Source of the DNA: JABDCI01 sp964475835
GTDB taxonomy: Bacteria; Verrucomicrobiota; Verrucomicrobiia; JABWAM01
Assembly: GCA_964475835.1 (NCBI GenBank)
Contig: CAYYYL010000003.1
Location: forward strand, 62,001 to 126,000
Direction of reading: 5' to 3'
Length of the DNA stretch: 64,000 bases
Part shown: in pieces, positions 23,949 to 33,156 of the stretch
Position numbering within the stretch: the first letter of the stretch is position 1
Layout of the letters: each line of letters starts with the position of its first letter
Notes under the pieces: model-generated
What the model saw: the letters and a program-made list of their open reading frames with translations, nothing else
Database searches by the model: none
Told to the model about the DNA's origin: nothing
Program-made: the position numbers and the translations under genes

Positions 23949-26214
23949 CCTTGGGATAGCTGACACGGGCGTGCATCATGCTCAACAGGGTTTTCGAAAA
24001 ACTTTCGGCAATCACCTTCAAATCCTTGAATTCCAGAGCACAGTCCTCCAACTGGCCATCCCGGTATCTTTCGTCGATAATTTCCGCCACCAGGGCCTCG
24101 ATTTTCTGGGGGGTCGGTTTGACCATCGACCGGGAAGCTCCCTCCACGGCGTCTGCCATGCTGATGATTCCGTTTTCGCGTGAAACAGGTTTCGGTCCGG
24201 GATACCGATAGGTCTCCTCCTCCACCCGGGGAACATCGTTGGTGTTGATCAGCATGATCTTGCTTCCAAGCTTGGCATCCTCCTCATTACGTTTGGCGAC
24301 ACGATAAAAATAAGTCACCTGAGAGGTGCCATGGTGCTCCTGAATGGTGTCGAGGATCGGTCGGGGAAGACGTGCCTGCAAGGCAAGGTCAATCCCATCC
24401 TTCACATGAGCAATGATGATCAGGGCGCTCATGTGAGGAGTGATGTAGTCATGTGGATTTTCTCCCTCGATCTGATTCTCACAGAAATATTCGGGTTTGG
24501 TCAGTTTCCCAATGTCGTGAAAATAGGAACAGACCCGGGCTTGCAGCCCATCCGCCCCAATCGCTTCGCATGCCCGCTCAGCCAGATTGGCCACGACCAA
24601 ACTGTGATGATAGGTGCCCGGAGCCTCCATCACCATCCGTCGAAGCAAAGGATGATTCAAATCCGCAAGTTCTAGCCATCGGAGGTCGGTTGTCACCTTG
24701 AAAATCATCTCCAAAACAGGAAGCAAGGCACTGATCACAAGACTCGCACCCAAAGCGGCACCAATGGCACAACCACTCTGCCATCCAATCTGAAGGAGAG
24801 GAACCTCCCACATCCACCCAAACACGAGACTGACAAAACCTGATGCAAGGCCCGCCATCAACCCGCTTTCATAAATACGCCCTCGACGGCGAAGGGGACT
24901 GACAAAATGAATAGCCACGACCGCGGATGCAAGCGAGGTCAGCATCACTGCGAAACTCGATTGAGTGACCACCCCCAGCAGAAAACTGCATACAAAGGCA
25001 ACCACATGAGCCTGGCGCCGATGAATCAAAATGGCAACCAGCATGGGACCAAAACAAACCGGCAGAATAAACGGTATCAATGAACTGGAAAGGCCGAGAG
25101 AATTTGCCCCGTAGATGCAGAGTCGACAGATGGCAAAATGAAGAAGAACGATCGTCGAAAGAAGGGTTAATTCGCGATTCGTGGCTGGAACAGCACCCGG
25201 GTTGTAAGCGAACACAAGTACCGCGATCCCAAAAATGACAAGAACCCAAGCCACAAGCCCCACCTTCTGACGCCAACGACTTTCCTTTGAAAACTGCTTT
25301 TCGGCCTGCGTCTCGTGAGATTTCAATATGGCCACTTTTTCATCCGTTAAACGCTCCCCCCGTTCCACCAGAACCATTCCGCGGGTAAAGGAACGATTTA
25401 CAGGGCGAACCATCCTCCGTTCCTGCTCCTGAAATGTCAGGCTCAAGGACCTGTCATACTGGAAGTTCGGTACGATTAATTCTGCCACCAGACGTTCCAA
25501 CGTCTTTAATCCCCCGGACGGAAGCGATCCACTACCCAACATGAGGTTTAATAATTTCTGACGAGCCTGGGTAACCGTAAGAAGCTGTCCCGCCTTCGTC
25601 ACATTGATCCGGGAAAGATCATCCGCCTTTTCGGCCATCACCACGGCAGCCTCCGGATTCGAAAACTGATCGTCTCCCACCACCCCGGCAACCATGATCT
25701 GAGTGCCAAACCGGGTTAACCGCGATAAAAACTCAGAACGGTCCGTCATGGAAAAAAGCACCTGGGCATCAGCGGGAATCAAAGACACGGAACTTCCCTC
25801 GTTCCAGATAGCGATCGCCTCCTTCAATTTTCGATCCGCCCCCTTGGTTCCGGGCTTGATCGAGTCAAGCCGCTCCATCACATGCTCCAATCGGGTTAAG
25901 TCCCGACGAAAATCCTCCAATACAAGTCGATAGACATTCGGAGCCAGTGCCGCTCGTCGCTCCGCTTCCGTCAGGGTGGCTTTTTCATCAAAACTCTGAA
26001 AATCAACACTGGCAACCACGCTCACAGGACAAATCTGCCCCACTGAAAGCCCCACCGGATCCAAAGCCCCACCCCCAAGAGTCAAAAGAATCAGCCCTCC
26101 AAGGGAAACTAAAACGATCAACCACCGCACCACCACGCTGCGATGAAGAAAATCCCGAAGCCAGCGTTCCTCCAACGTTCGCCGCATCCGTTGTCTGTCC
26201 GATCGCTTGAACAT
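23896..26214 (-). CDS. PgpH-type 7TM HD-domain phosphodiesterase
   Basis: A 772-residue membrane protein with the layout of PgpH/7TMR-HD proteins: one TM at about 30-50, a large extracytoplasmic 7TMR-HDED-like region (about 55-330), about seven TMs (340-510), then a cytoplasmic HD domain (about 545-720). HD signatures are YHHSLVVANLAERAC, YFHDIGKLTKPEYF and HHGTSQVTYFY. Listeria PgpH hydrolyses cyclic di-AMP; a role in c-di-AMP turnover here is inferred from family. It heads the operon with ybeY next, an association (pgpH-ybeY) common across bacteria. It starts about 190 bp from divergent glnD. Confidence 0.9.
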   Translation of the reverse strand: MFKRSDRQRMRRTLEERWLRDFLHRSVVVRWLIVLVSLGGLILLTLGGGALDPVGLSVGQICPVSVVASVDFQSFDEKATLTEAERRAALAPNVYRLVLEDFRRDLTRLEHVMERLDSIKPGTKGADRKLKEAIAIWNEGSSVSLIPADAQVLFSMTDRSEFLSRLTRFGTQIMVAGVVGDDQFSNPEAAVVMAEKADDLSRINVTKAGQLLTVTQARQKLLNLMLGSGSLPSGGLKTLERLVAELIVPNFQYDRSLSLTFQEQERRMVRPVNRSFTRGMVLVERGERLTDEKVAILKSHETQAEKQFSKESRWRQKVGLVAWVLVIFGIAVLVFAYNPGAVPATNRELTLLSTIVLLHFAICRLCIYGANSLGLSSSLIPFILPVCFGPMLVAILIHRRQAHVVAFVCSFLLGVVTQSSFAVMLTSLASAVVAIHFVSPLRRRGRIYESGLMAGLASGFVSLVFGWMWEVPLLQIGWQSGCAIGAALGASLVISALLPVLEMIFKVTTDLRWLELADLNHPLLRRMVMEAPGTYHHSLVVANLAERACEAIGADGLQARVCSYFHDIGKLTKPEYFCENQIEGENPHDYITPHMSALIIIAHVKDGIDLALQARLPRPILDTIQEHHGTSQVTYFYRVAKRNEEDAKLGSKIMLINTNDVPRVEEETYRYPGPKPVSRENGIISMADAVEGASRSMVKPTPQKIEALVAEIIDERYRDGQLEDCALEFKDLKVIAESFSKTLLSMMHARVSYPKDETHVDQSPSFPSSASQ

Positions 26215-26287
26215 GAATCCCTCTAATCTAACACCCCGCCACCCCCCTCACAAGGCACATTCGGCCAACAAATACCCTATTTGACTT

Positions 26288-26369
26288 TCAAAAAAATCCA
26301 ATCGCACTCCAATTTTCAATCCACAGTCTCAAAAAAATCCAATCGCACTCCAATTTTCAATCCACAGTC
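26288..26369. repeat. Tandem 41-bp direct repeat in the pgpH-glnD intergenic region
   Basis: Two exact adjacent copies of a 41-bp unit (26288-26328 and 26329-26369). The unit is AT-rich with a 7-A run and the words caatcgcactcc and caattttcaatcc. It ends 33 bp before the first possible glnD start, so it could duplicate a promoter or operator. It is not CRISPR: two copies without spacers. Confidence 0.9.
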
Positions 26370-26411
26370 CGTGATTGTGTCATGCCTGAATTGTGGTAAA
26401 CGTTGAAATTT

Positions 26412-29201
26412 ATGAGCCGAAGCCTTCAGAAAATGCTCCATCATGCCGAATCGGCTTTGAAGGCATCCCAAAACTCCCCCGCCGCTGAACGCATCCAGCA
26501 GTATCAGAATTTTCTAAAAATCGAGAATCGGCGATTATTTTCCCTTCATCGTCACAAAGCCAGCGGCCTTGAAGTTGCCCGTGGCCGGAGCGCCATGATG
26601 GACACCCTGCTGCACTACATTTTCCATGCCGTCCGGAACGATCTCTTTGCAACCAAGAAAGGCGGCACTCCCCCTCCCGAAATCTGCCTTCTGGCAACCG
26701 GAGGATACGGACGGGGTCAACTCAATCCCTTCAGTGACGTGGACATCCTTTTCCTCCTTCCATCAGCTAAGGGGCCCGACCTTGCCGACATCAACTCCAT
26801 GGTGGAACAAATCCTCTACGTCCTCTGGGACCTTGGCCTGAAGGTTGGCCATGCGACGCGCACCATCGACGAATGTCTCAAGCAGGCAGAAAAGGATATG
26901 CAATCCCGAACCGCCCTTGGTGAAGCTCGCCTGCTGGAAGGCTCAAAGACCACCTTCAAGGATTTCCAGCAAGCGATCTTTCTGGGGTGCGTCAAAGGCA
27001 ATTTCAAGGAGTACGTCACCAACCGCATTGAAGACCAGAAGCAGAGGCATGAAAAAAATGGAAACACGGTTTTCGTACAAGAACCGAACGTCAAAAATGG
27101 ATGCGGGGGCCTGCGGGATCTTCAAAATCTGCTTTGGATCTCCCGTTTCAAATTTGGAGCCGGAACCCTTGACGAATTAAAGAAAAAGGAAATCATCGCG
27201 CAGATCGAAGCAGGTCGCCTTCAGCGTGCCTACGATTTTCTCATGCGTGTCCGCAACGAGCTCCACTACTCCCACGGACGTGCCGTGGATGAAATCACCC
27301 TCTCTTCACAACCCAAGATCGCGAGCGCTTTGGGTTATCACCAGAAGGATGTCTTAAAACGCATCGAGACCTTCATGCGGGATTACTATCGGCACTCGCG
27401 TGACATCTATGTCCTTACCGAAGCCTTGTCAGAACGCCTCTACCTGGACGAGGAAAGCAAAGGCAGCCGCCTTTCACGGATTTTTTCCGTGGCCAAAAAG
27501 GTGGAAAAACTGGAGGGAGGGCTCTACCTGCGTCGCGACATGCTTGAAATTCAACAAGGCGCTCCCCTCCCCCGTGATCCCCTGGATCTCATGCAAATCT
27601 TCCGCACAGCCCAGTTGCGCAACGCACGCCTTGGCGCAGGCCTCCAGAGCGTCATCCGACGACAGCTCAAACTCATCAACCGAGAGTTCCTTTACTCACG
27701 CCGTGCCCGGGAGATCTTCCTCTCCATCCTGCGATCCAAGGGCGAGGTGGGACGAATTCTCCGCAGCATGCACGAATGCGGTTTCCTCGGGGAATATATC
27801 CCCGAATTCGCAGCCCTCGATTGCCTGGTCCAGCACGAATTCTACCACCGCTATACGGCCGATGAACACACCCTCGTCGCCATTGAAACCCTCGACAAGA
27901 TCCTGGATGCCAAGGGAGGCAGCACGGCAAAATACAGCCCCATTTTCAAACGTCTTGAAAATCCACACATCCTTTACCTCGCAATTCTTCTGCATGATGC
28001 GGGAAAGGCAGTCCGCACCCGCCACCACAACGATGCCAGTGCCGAGTGCGCCCACCGCGTCGCCCGTCGACTCTGTCTCAACTACGAAGAACAGCGCCTG
28101 CTCGTCTGGCTTGTGGACAACCATATGACCATGTCGCAAATCGCGCAGCGTCGCGATATCGACGATCCGACAACCATCTCGGATTTCACCCAATTCCTTG
28201 GCAAACAGGAGTGGCTCGACATGCTTCATCTTTTAACCTATGTGGACGGCCTTGCCGTGGGAAGCACCAACTGGAGTGAATGGCGTCAACAGCTCCTCTG
28301 GCAGCTCTACGAACGCTGCAGCCGCGTCCTGAGCACCAGCGCCGCTGATTGGGTGGATCACGAAACTCAAAAAGCCAGTCTTCATGAGTGGGCAAGCAAG
28401 GAACTTGGATCGGAAATCACAGCCGATGAAATCGACGCCCATTTTTCCCAGATGCCGGAACGTTACTGGCGACGCGTCCATAAAGATGACCTCGCCTGGC
28501 ATCTGAAAATCCTTCACTCATTCCTCGAGAAACTCCTCGATGAAGAAACCGAGGCCGTATTCCCCGTCACCCAGTGGAAACACTATCCCGACCGCGGGTA
28601 TTCCGAAGTCGTCGTCTGCACTTGGGATCGACACGGCCTTTTCGCCAAAATTGCCGGATCCTTTGCCGCCTCCCGCATCAACATCCTGAATGCCGATATC
28701 TACACCCGCCACGACGATCTCGCCCTCGACATCTTCCAAGTCTGCGACCTGGAGCATCGATCCATCCAGGACGATCGTCAACTCGTCCGGATGAGCACCA
28801 TCCTTGCCGATTCCCTCCTCAAGGACCCCGACACCTCATTCTCGGAATTGATCCATCAGGAATACGGCACCATGCGCCATATGCCGTATCAGGACGAAGA
28901 ACGGTTTCCCACCACCGTCACCTTCAACAATCGGGATTCAGCAGAGTATACCATTCTCGAAATCCAGACCCCGGATCGCCTTGGACTCCTTCACCAGATC
29001 CTCCATGTCCTGGCTCAATGCGACCTGGACATTGACCTTGCAAAGATTAACACCGAAAAGGGAGCCGCCCTCGATGTCTTCTACCTGACTAACTCCTCAG
29101 GACAAAAAGTAAACGACAACGAAACCCTGCTTCAGATTCAAACCAAACTCAGGGAAACCATCGACCACTTGAATCGCCCGTTTCGAAATATTGAAGCCTA
29201 A
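26412..29201 (+). CDS. glnD: Bifunctional [protein-PII] uridylyltransferase/uridylyl-removing enzyme
   Basis: A nitrogen-status sensor of about 929 residues that adds UMP to PII when glutamine is low and removes it when glutamine is high. Domains in order: nucleotidyltransferase (GGYGRGQLNPFSDVDILFL, about 98-116), GlnD linker, HD domain (LLHDAGKAVRTRHHNDASAEC, about 525-545), ACT1 (CTWDRHGLFAKIAG, about 735) and ACT2 (QTPDRLGLLHQIL, about 855). Both catalytic signatures are present. The start is ATG 26412; a TTG at 26403 in frame is less likely. It ends 5 bp before a convergent gene. No glnB or amtB adjoins it. Confidence 0.96.
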   Translation: MSRSLQKMLHHAESALKASQNSPAAERIQQYQNFLKIENRRLFSLHRHKASGLEVARGRSAMMDTLLHYIFHAVRNDLFATKKGGTPPPEICLLATGGYGRGQLNPFSDVDILFLLPSAKGPDLADINSMVEQILYVLWDLGLKVGHATRTIDECLKQAEKDMQSRTALGEARLLEGSKTTFKDFQQAIFLGCVKGNFKEYVTNRIEDQKQRHEKNGNTVFVQEPNVKNGCGGLRDLQNLLWISRFKFGAGTLDELKKKEIIAQIEAGRLQRAYDFLMRVRNELHYSHGRAVDEITLSSQPKIASALGYHQKDVLKRIETFMRDYYRHSRDIYVLTEALSERLYLDEESKGSRLSRIFSVAKKVEKLEGGLYLRRDMLEIQQGAPLPRDPLDLMQIFRTAQLRNARLGAGLQSVIRRQLKLINREFLYSRRAREIFLSILRSKGEVGRILRSMHECGFLGEYIPEFAALDCLVQHEFYHRYTADEHTLVAIETLDKILDAKGGSTAKYSPIFKRLENPHILYLAILLHDAGKAVRTRHHNDASAECAHRVARRLCLNYEEQRLLVWLVDNHMTMSQIAQRRDIDDPTTISDFTQFLGKQEWLDMLHLLTYVDGLAVGSTNWSEWRQQLLWQLYERCSRVLSTSAADWVDHETQKASLHEWASKELGSEITADEIDAHFSQMPERYWRRVHKDDLAWHLKILHSFLEKLLDEETEAVFPVTQWKHYPDRGYSEVVVCTWDRHGLFAKIAGSFAASRINILNADIYTRHDDLALDIFQVCDLEHRSIQDDRQLVRMSTILADSLLKDPDTSFSELIHQEYGTMRHMPYQDEERFPTTVTFNNRDSAEYTILEIQTPDRLGLLHQILHVLAQCDLDIDLAKINTEKGAALDVFYLTNSSGQKVNDNETLLQIQTKLRETIDHLNRPFRNIEA

Positions 29202-29206
29202 AAAGA

Positions 29207-29719
29207 TTACCACCGTATCATTTCCACGTGGTTATCGGCAAAAACCACACCGGATTTGAAACCACCAGCCGAGGTGTGAAAGAACCCCCTGTCCCTTACC
29301 AGGTAAAGATTCGGTTCCGCTTTTGCCAAATCCAGTTCCTTGGAGGGCAGGTAGACATAGGACACAAACACAGGATTGGCAGGATCTGGATTCGTCTTTC
29401 CCAAAGGATCTGACGGGCAAATGATATTCCAAAGGGCTCCGTCATATTTTTCGAGCTCAAAACGAATGTCCACCGTCCCTGTGCCATCCATCGCCTCCAC
29501 TTGGATATTATCCTCAGTCAGACCGGGAAGCTTGTTCGAATTCTCAGTGGCATAAATTAAAAGGGCATTTCCAATCCCCCGAATATTGGAAAGACATTGG
29601 ATCGTTTTGGAGCGCTCCTTATAACTCTTTAGAGCCGGAAACAGAAGAGCACCAAGCAAAAGCGCCACAGAAACAGCAACCATCAATTCAAGAACCGTGA
29701 CAGCCTGGTTCCGATTCAT
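29207..29719 (-). CDS. Type IV pilin/pseudopilin-like protein
   Basis: A 170-residue protein with a short charged leader and a hydrophobic helix carrying the pilin glutamate (VTVLELMVAVSVALLLGALLFPAL, about 8-31), the type III signal of pilins and pseudopilins. The residue before the mature N-terminus would be Ala, not the usual Gly. The C-terminal part ends SGVVFADNHVEMIRW, like the prepilin-type N-terminal-methylation proteins common in Verrucomicrobiota and Planctomycetota (VxFxDGHVE pattern). It overlaps the upstream secreted-protein gene by 4 bp and is the last gene of the pilus-like operon, consistent with a substrate or minor pseudopilin of that machine. Confidence 0.8.
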   Translation of the reverse strand: MNRNQAVTVLELMVAVSVALLLGALLFPALKSYKERSKTIQCLSNIRGIGNALLIYATENSNKLPGLTEDNIQVEAMDGTGTVDIRFELEKYDGALWNIICPSDPLGKTNPDPANPVFVSYVYLPSKELDLAKAEPNLYLVRDRGFFHTSAGGFKSGVVFADNHVEMIRW

Positions 29720-30606
29720 AGCTCCGTGATGAAACGAGGAAGGAACCCGGATTTATTCCCTTCAAAGGTGGCATTATATCGAGGTGTGGTATCAAAACTA
29801 ACCGTCGAACCATCCGCTTGGGTTACGGTCAACGTGCTGGTATCCGAAGTGATATTCACCGTAAATCCCAATAGCCAAGCAGCGGCGCTTCCGGTCTGAT
29901 TGTCCAATTGCAAAGTCCAAGTCGTACCACTTTCCAAATTTGTAAAATTGTTAAAAACCGAGGTCGTCACGGGCTTGAATGTCCCCGTCACCCCCGCCTG
30001 ATTCGTCGCAAGTCCAGGATCCTCCCGAATATCAAGCAACGAAGCAGCGTCCACCGTAATGTGATGAACATATCCACTCGCAAGACCAGGGATATAAAGG
30101 GGAGCCACCGCGGCAGGACCGGTTTGCAGAATGTTCACCGGCGTGTCCGTTCCCCGTTGGAGCGAAAAGATCAGACCATTATTACCACCATTTCCAAGCG
30201 GGAAACGAGCTTGGAATACCACCGTCACCGTCAAACTTCGAATTGGAATATTCGTTCCAGCAACAAGCGTTGTCATGGACACCACATTTGTGGCCTGAAG
30301 ACTGTAGTTTGTACTTGTATCGGTAATTGAGGCCCCTGGAAGGTTCGTCGATACCGAAGTTGTACTTGGAACCGAAACCACCGTAAGGCCGTTCGTGTTG
30401 GTGATTCTAAAAAATGTACTAATGTAACGTGGTGTTGAATCGTAAGCATAGCGCCCTCCCCCGCGGGCGGCAGCAACTCGGTTTCGATATGATTTCGTGC
30501 TCGACTGCGCAAAAGAAACCACCACAGAAAGGCCAAAAGCCGTCGAAAGCAAAACGGCCTTCAATAGCCGCTGGGAAACAAAACGGCGCTTTAAGGTGGA
30601 TATCAT
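29716..30606 (-). CDS. Secreted protein of unknown function in the pilus-like operon
   Basis: A 296-residue protein with a signal peptide (about 1-34, cut near SFAQ). The mature part is Ser/Thr/Asn-rich and beta-strand-like. A segment near 225-255 (SGTTWTLQLDNQTGSAAAWL) resembles the beta-sandwich P-domain/proprotein-convertase-like pattern, and two similar short repeats (YDSTPRYISTFF near 55, FDTTPRYNATFE near 272) are visible. It lies 20 bp after the secretin gene and overlaps the pseudopilin gene by 4 bp, so it is probably exported to, or displayed by, the same apparatus. I do not recognise a family. Confidence 0.7.
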   Translation of the reverse strand: MISTLKRRFVSQRLLKAVLLSTAFGLSVVVSFAQSSTKSYRNRVAAARGGGRYAYDSTPRYISTFFRITNTNGLTVVSVPSTTSVSTNLPGASITDTSTNYSLQATNVVSMTTLVAGTNIPIRSLTVTVVFQARFPLGNGGNNGLIFSLQRGTDTPVNILQTGPAAVAPLYIPGLASGYVHHITVDAASLLDIREDPGLATNQAGVTGTFKPVTTSVFNNFTNLESGTTWTLQLDNQTGSAAAWLLGFTVNITSDTSTLTVTQADGSTVSFDTTPRYNATFEGNKSGFLPRFITEL

Positions 30607-30626
30607 AGGAATTTTTGATTCTTGGA

Positions 30627-33134
30627 TCAGGGCATATCGGGGGAAGGTGGCGAAAATTTAGCTTCATCCAACTTCCGTATCGGATTCCCTGCCGGATCCA
30701 CAATGCGAGCCGTCAGGAAAATGATTAAATTCCGTTTGATGGTATTTTCAACCTTACTTTGAAAGAGACGTCCCAGCAAGGGAATGTCGCCTAAAATCGG
30801 AATCTTATCTTCTGTTTTCTGAACATCCTCACGAATCAACCCACCGAGAAGAACGGTTTGGCCATCCCAAATCACAACATTAGTATTTAGCACCCGTTTA
30901 TTAAAAACAGGCTCTTTCAAATCAAAAGCGAAAGTAACTCCGCCCGCAGCAGCAAAGGTCTGATAGGTAATAAAACCTTCGAAATCCACCACTTCAGGGG
31001 CAAGACTTAGATTGATGGTGTAGCTGTCGCTACTGACTGTTGGCTTTACATCAAGAGTAACCCCTACTTCCCGACTGACAAACGCCGTCGGCGAAGGAGC
31101 CACAATACCCACACTTCCGGACCCTCCTGTGGTAGAAGATGTTCCCGCCTGCACCTGGGGATCCGTATAGGCGGAGGGATAAGGGAATTCCCGAGTGATG
31201 AGAATTTTTGCCTGTTCCCCACTGGTCGTAGTCACCCGGGGCGCAGAAAGAAGGTTCGCCATTCCTTTTTGTGCCATGGCATCCAGCATCATTTGGAATT
31301 GAGGATTCGTTAAAAGTCCAGTAACAGTAAGAAGCGTATTGGCACCCGCTTGAACAAGAGCACCGTTATTTCCCCCTGCGCCAGCTAGCAATGCATCCAA
31401 AGCACTAATACTGATTTGAGTTGAGTTACGAAGCCCACCACTAATTGTATTTCCAAGCCCTCGATAATTTCCATTAATTGGCAAATTCTGCAAAAAACTT
31501 CCCTGCCCTGACTCGACCACGTATTCCTGTTGCGTCGTGGGAGCAAAAGCCCATCTAAACCCCAACTCCTGAAGATCTGTTTCTTTGACGTCGATAAACT
31601 TAGCTTCGATTTGAACCTGCGGTGCCGTCTTGTTCAGTTTCAGGATGATTTGCTCGATCTGATCAAGCACATCATTCGTATGCGTCGCCACAAGAACTCC
31701 CAACCCTTCGTTGTAGGAAATGCTGGTCCCCTGCGGGAATGCGATTCCGAAATCCTCAAACGTTTTCTTCACATCCGCCGCTTTCATGGAAATATTTCCA
31801 CCTAAAGCTTGAAACCCACCCTTGCCACCACCCGAACCTCCACTTCCACCACCCCCACTTGATTCGATGACTGAGCGGAAGATGCCTGGAGCCACACTGA
31901 AGGTCCTCGTTTGCGTACGGGCCGTGGAAAGCCCCTCCGAGGAAACAATCATGACGGCATCCGACTCAATTCGGTATTTCAAATTGGTGACCTGGGTCAG
32001 AAACTTGATGGCATTCAGGAGGGGAACGTTGCGTAAGTTGAGTGTCACCGTTCGGGAGGACAAATCCTCCGCTTTTGCGGTTCCAGGGGTGTCCAGGCCC
32101 GGCGTGGCCTTTGGGCCATCTCCGGCACGATCCGTATCAAAAGCCGGAATAATATTCACCCCTTCCTTGCTGGGACTCGTATCAGCTTCACGACTCTCAT
32201 TCACCAGATAGTTGATTGCGCTAAGGATGGGCGTGTTTTCAAATTCAATTTTCTTGATCAAAATGGTGTTTAACTTTTTCAGAATCGGGGTCTTCCCGCC
32301 AAGGGTGCCGAGCTCATCTTCATTCTCATCTTTATTGGAACTGACAATCCGATCACGACGTAGAGGCATCTGCCACCCACGCTGAACATCGAGCATCGAT
32401 TCCGATTCCGTCTGCATTTTTGCAGATTCAAGCTTTTTAAACTTGGCAAGCTGGACTTCACGAAGACGGTGATAGGCGGTGGCGCTATAAGGATCGATTC
32501 GGAGAATATCCTTCAAGGCAGTTTCAGCCTGATCGAACTGCTCGCTTTTGAAATAGCTTTCCGCGGTCCGATAAAGTTCCAACACCTTCTTCTGCTTGTT
32601 CACGAAATCCGAGTTCGACACCTCGGGAGGCATTCCCGCCATCTCCTGCTCGTCCTTTTGCTTCTTATCCTCAACCTTTGCAACCTCCCTGCCAGCCCGG
32701 TCGGCAATGGACTGGGCATCACGGTTTTCAGGATCAAGTTGAACCGCTTGCTGTGCCTGGGCATTTGCAGATACATAATCACGACGATTATAGGCGATTT
32801 TCGCAAGCTCACCCAGGGAGACGGAGAGCCCCTTGCGAATTTGATCCGCTTCAAGAGCCGTCACAGGGGAATCTGGAACCAGTTTCTGGGCGTCCGAAAA
32901 AATCTGGGCGGCTTTTCCATAATCGCCCTGCGCCAGATAGTTCTGGCCGTCTTTGATAAGCAAACGTCCCCGCATCAAAGCCTCCTGCCGGCGAACAACC
33001 TCGGCCTGCGAAGCTGCTGCACCCGACATGGCCACGTCCTTTCCCTGACTGTCCTGCGCATGCGTCGTGATCGGCAGCGAAATGAAAATGGTGCAAATCA
33101 GACCCAGTACAGGGCGGGGGAAAATTAAATTCAT
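30627..33134 (-). CDS. Amuc_1098-type outer-membrane secretin (PilQ/GspD family)
   Basis: An 835-residue outer-membrane channel protein. Signal peptide about 1-27; TPR-like repeats about 50-240; STN/secretin-N-type domains about 285-500 with a Gly-rich linker near 435; and a C-terminal secretin domain with the hallmark IPILGDIPLLGRLFQ near 780, then IFLTARIVDP. Secretins form the multimeric pore for type IV pili or type II secretion. The N-terminal TPR plus secretin fusion and the neighbours match the Akkermansia Amuc_1098 group. The downstream 296-residue and pilin-like genes and the upstream Amuc_1099/1100/PilM genes make an operon. No pilotin is seen. Confidence 0.92.
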   Translation of the reverse strand: MNLIFPRPVLGLICTIFISLPITTHAQDSQGKDVAMSGAAASQAEVVRRQEALMRGRLLIKDGQNYLAQGDYGKAAQIFSDAQKLVPDSPVTALEADQIRKGLSVSLGELAKIAYNRRDYVSANAQAQQAVQLDPENRDAQSIADRAGREVAKVEDKKQKDEQEMAGMPPEVSNSDFVNKQKKVLELYRTAESYFKSEQFDQAETALKDILRIDPYSATAYHRLREVQLAKFKKLESAKMQTESESMLDVQRGWQMPLRRDRIVSSNKDENEDELGTLGGKTPILKKLNTILIKKIEFENTPILSAINYLVNESREADTSPSKEGVNIIPAFDTDRAGDGPKATPGLDTPGTAKAEDLSSRTVTLNLRNVPLLNAIKFLTQVTNLKYRIESDAVMIVSSEGLSTARTQTRTFSVAPGIFRSVIESSGGGGSGGSGGGKGGFQALGGNISMKAADVKKTFEDFGIAFPQGTSISYNEGLGVLVATHTNDVLDQIEQIILKLNKTAPQVQIEAKFIDVKETDLQELGFRWAFAPTTQQEYVVESGQGSFLQNLPINGNYRGLGNTISGGLRNSTQISISALDALLAGAGGNNGALVQAGANTLLTVTGLLTNPQFQMMLDAMAQKGMANLLSAPRVTTTSGEQAKILITREFPYPSAYTDPQVQAGTSSTTGGSGSVGIVAPSPTAFVSREVGVTLDVKPTVSSDSYTINLSLAPEVVDFEGFITYQTFAAAGGVTFAFDLKEPVFNKRVLNTNVVIWDGQTVLLGGLIREDVQKTEDKIPILGDIPLLGRLFQSKVENTIKRNLIIFLTARIVDPAGNPIRKLDEAKFSPPSPDMP

Positions 33135-33156
33135 AGTGGCGACATGAAGAAGAGGA

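Noticed and set aside
26288..26369. CRISPR array
   Set aside because: Two adjacent copies without spacers and no cas genes; a tandem duplication.
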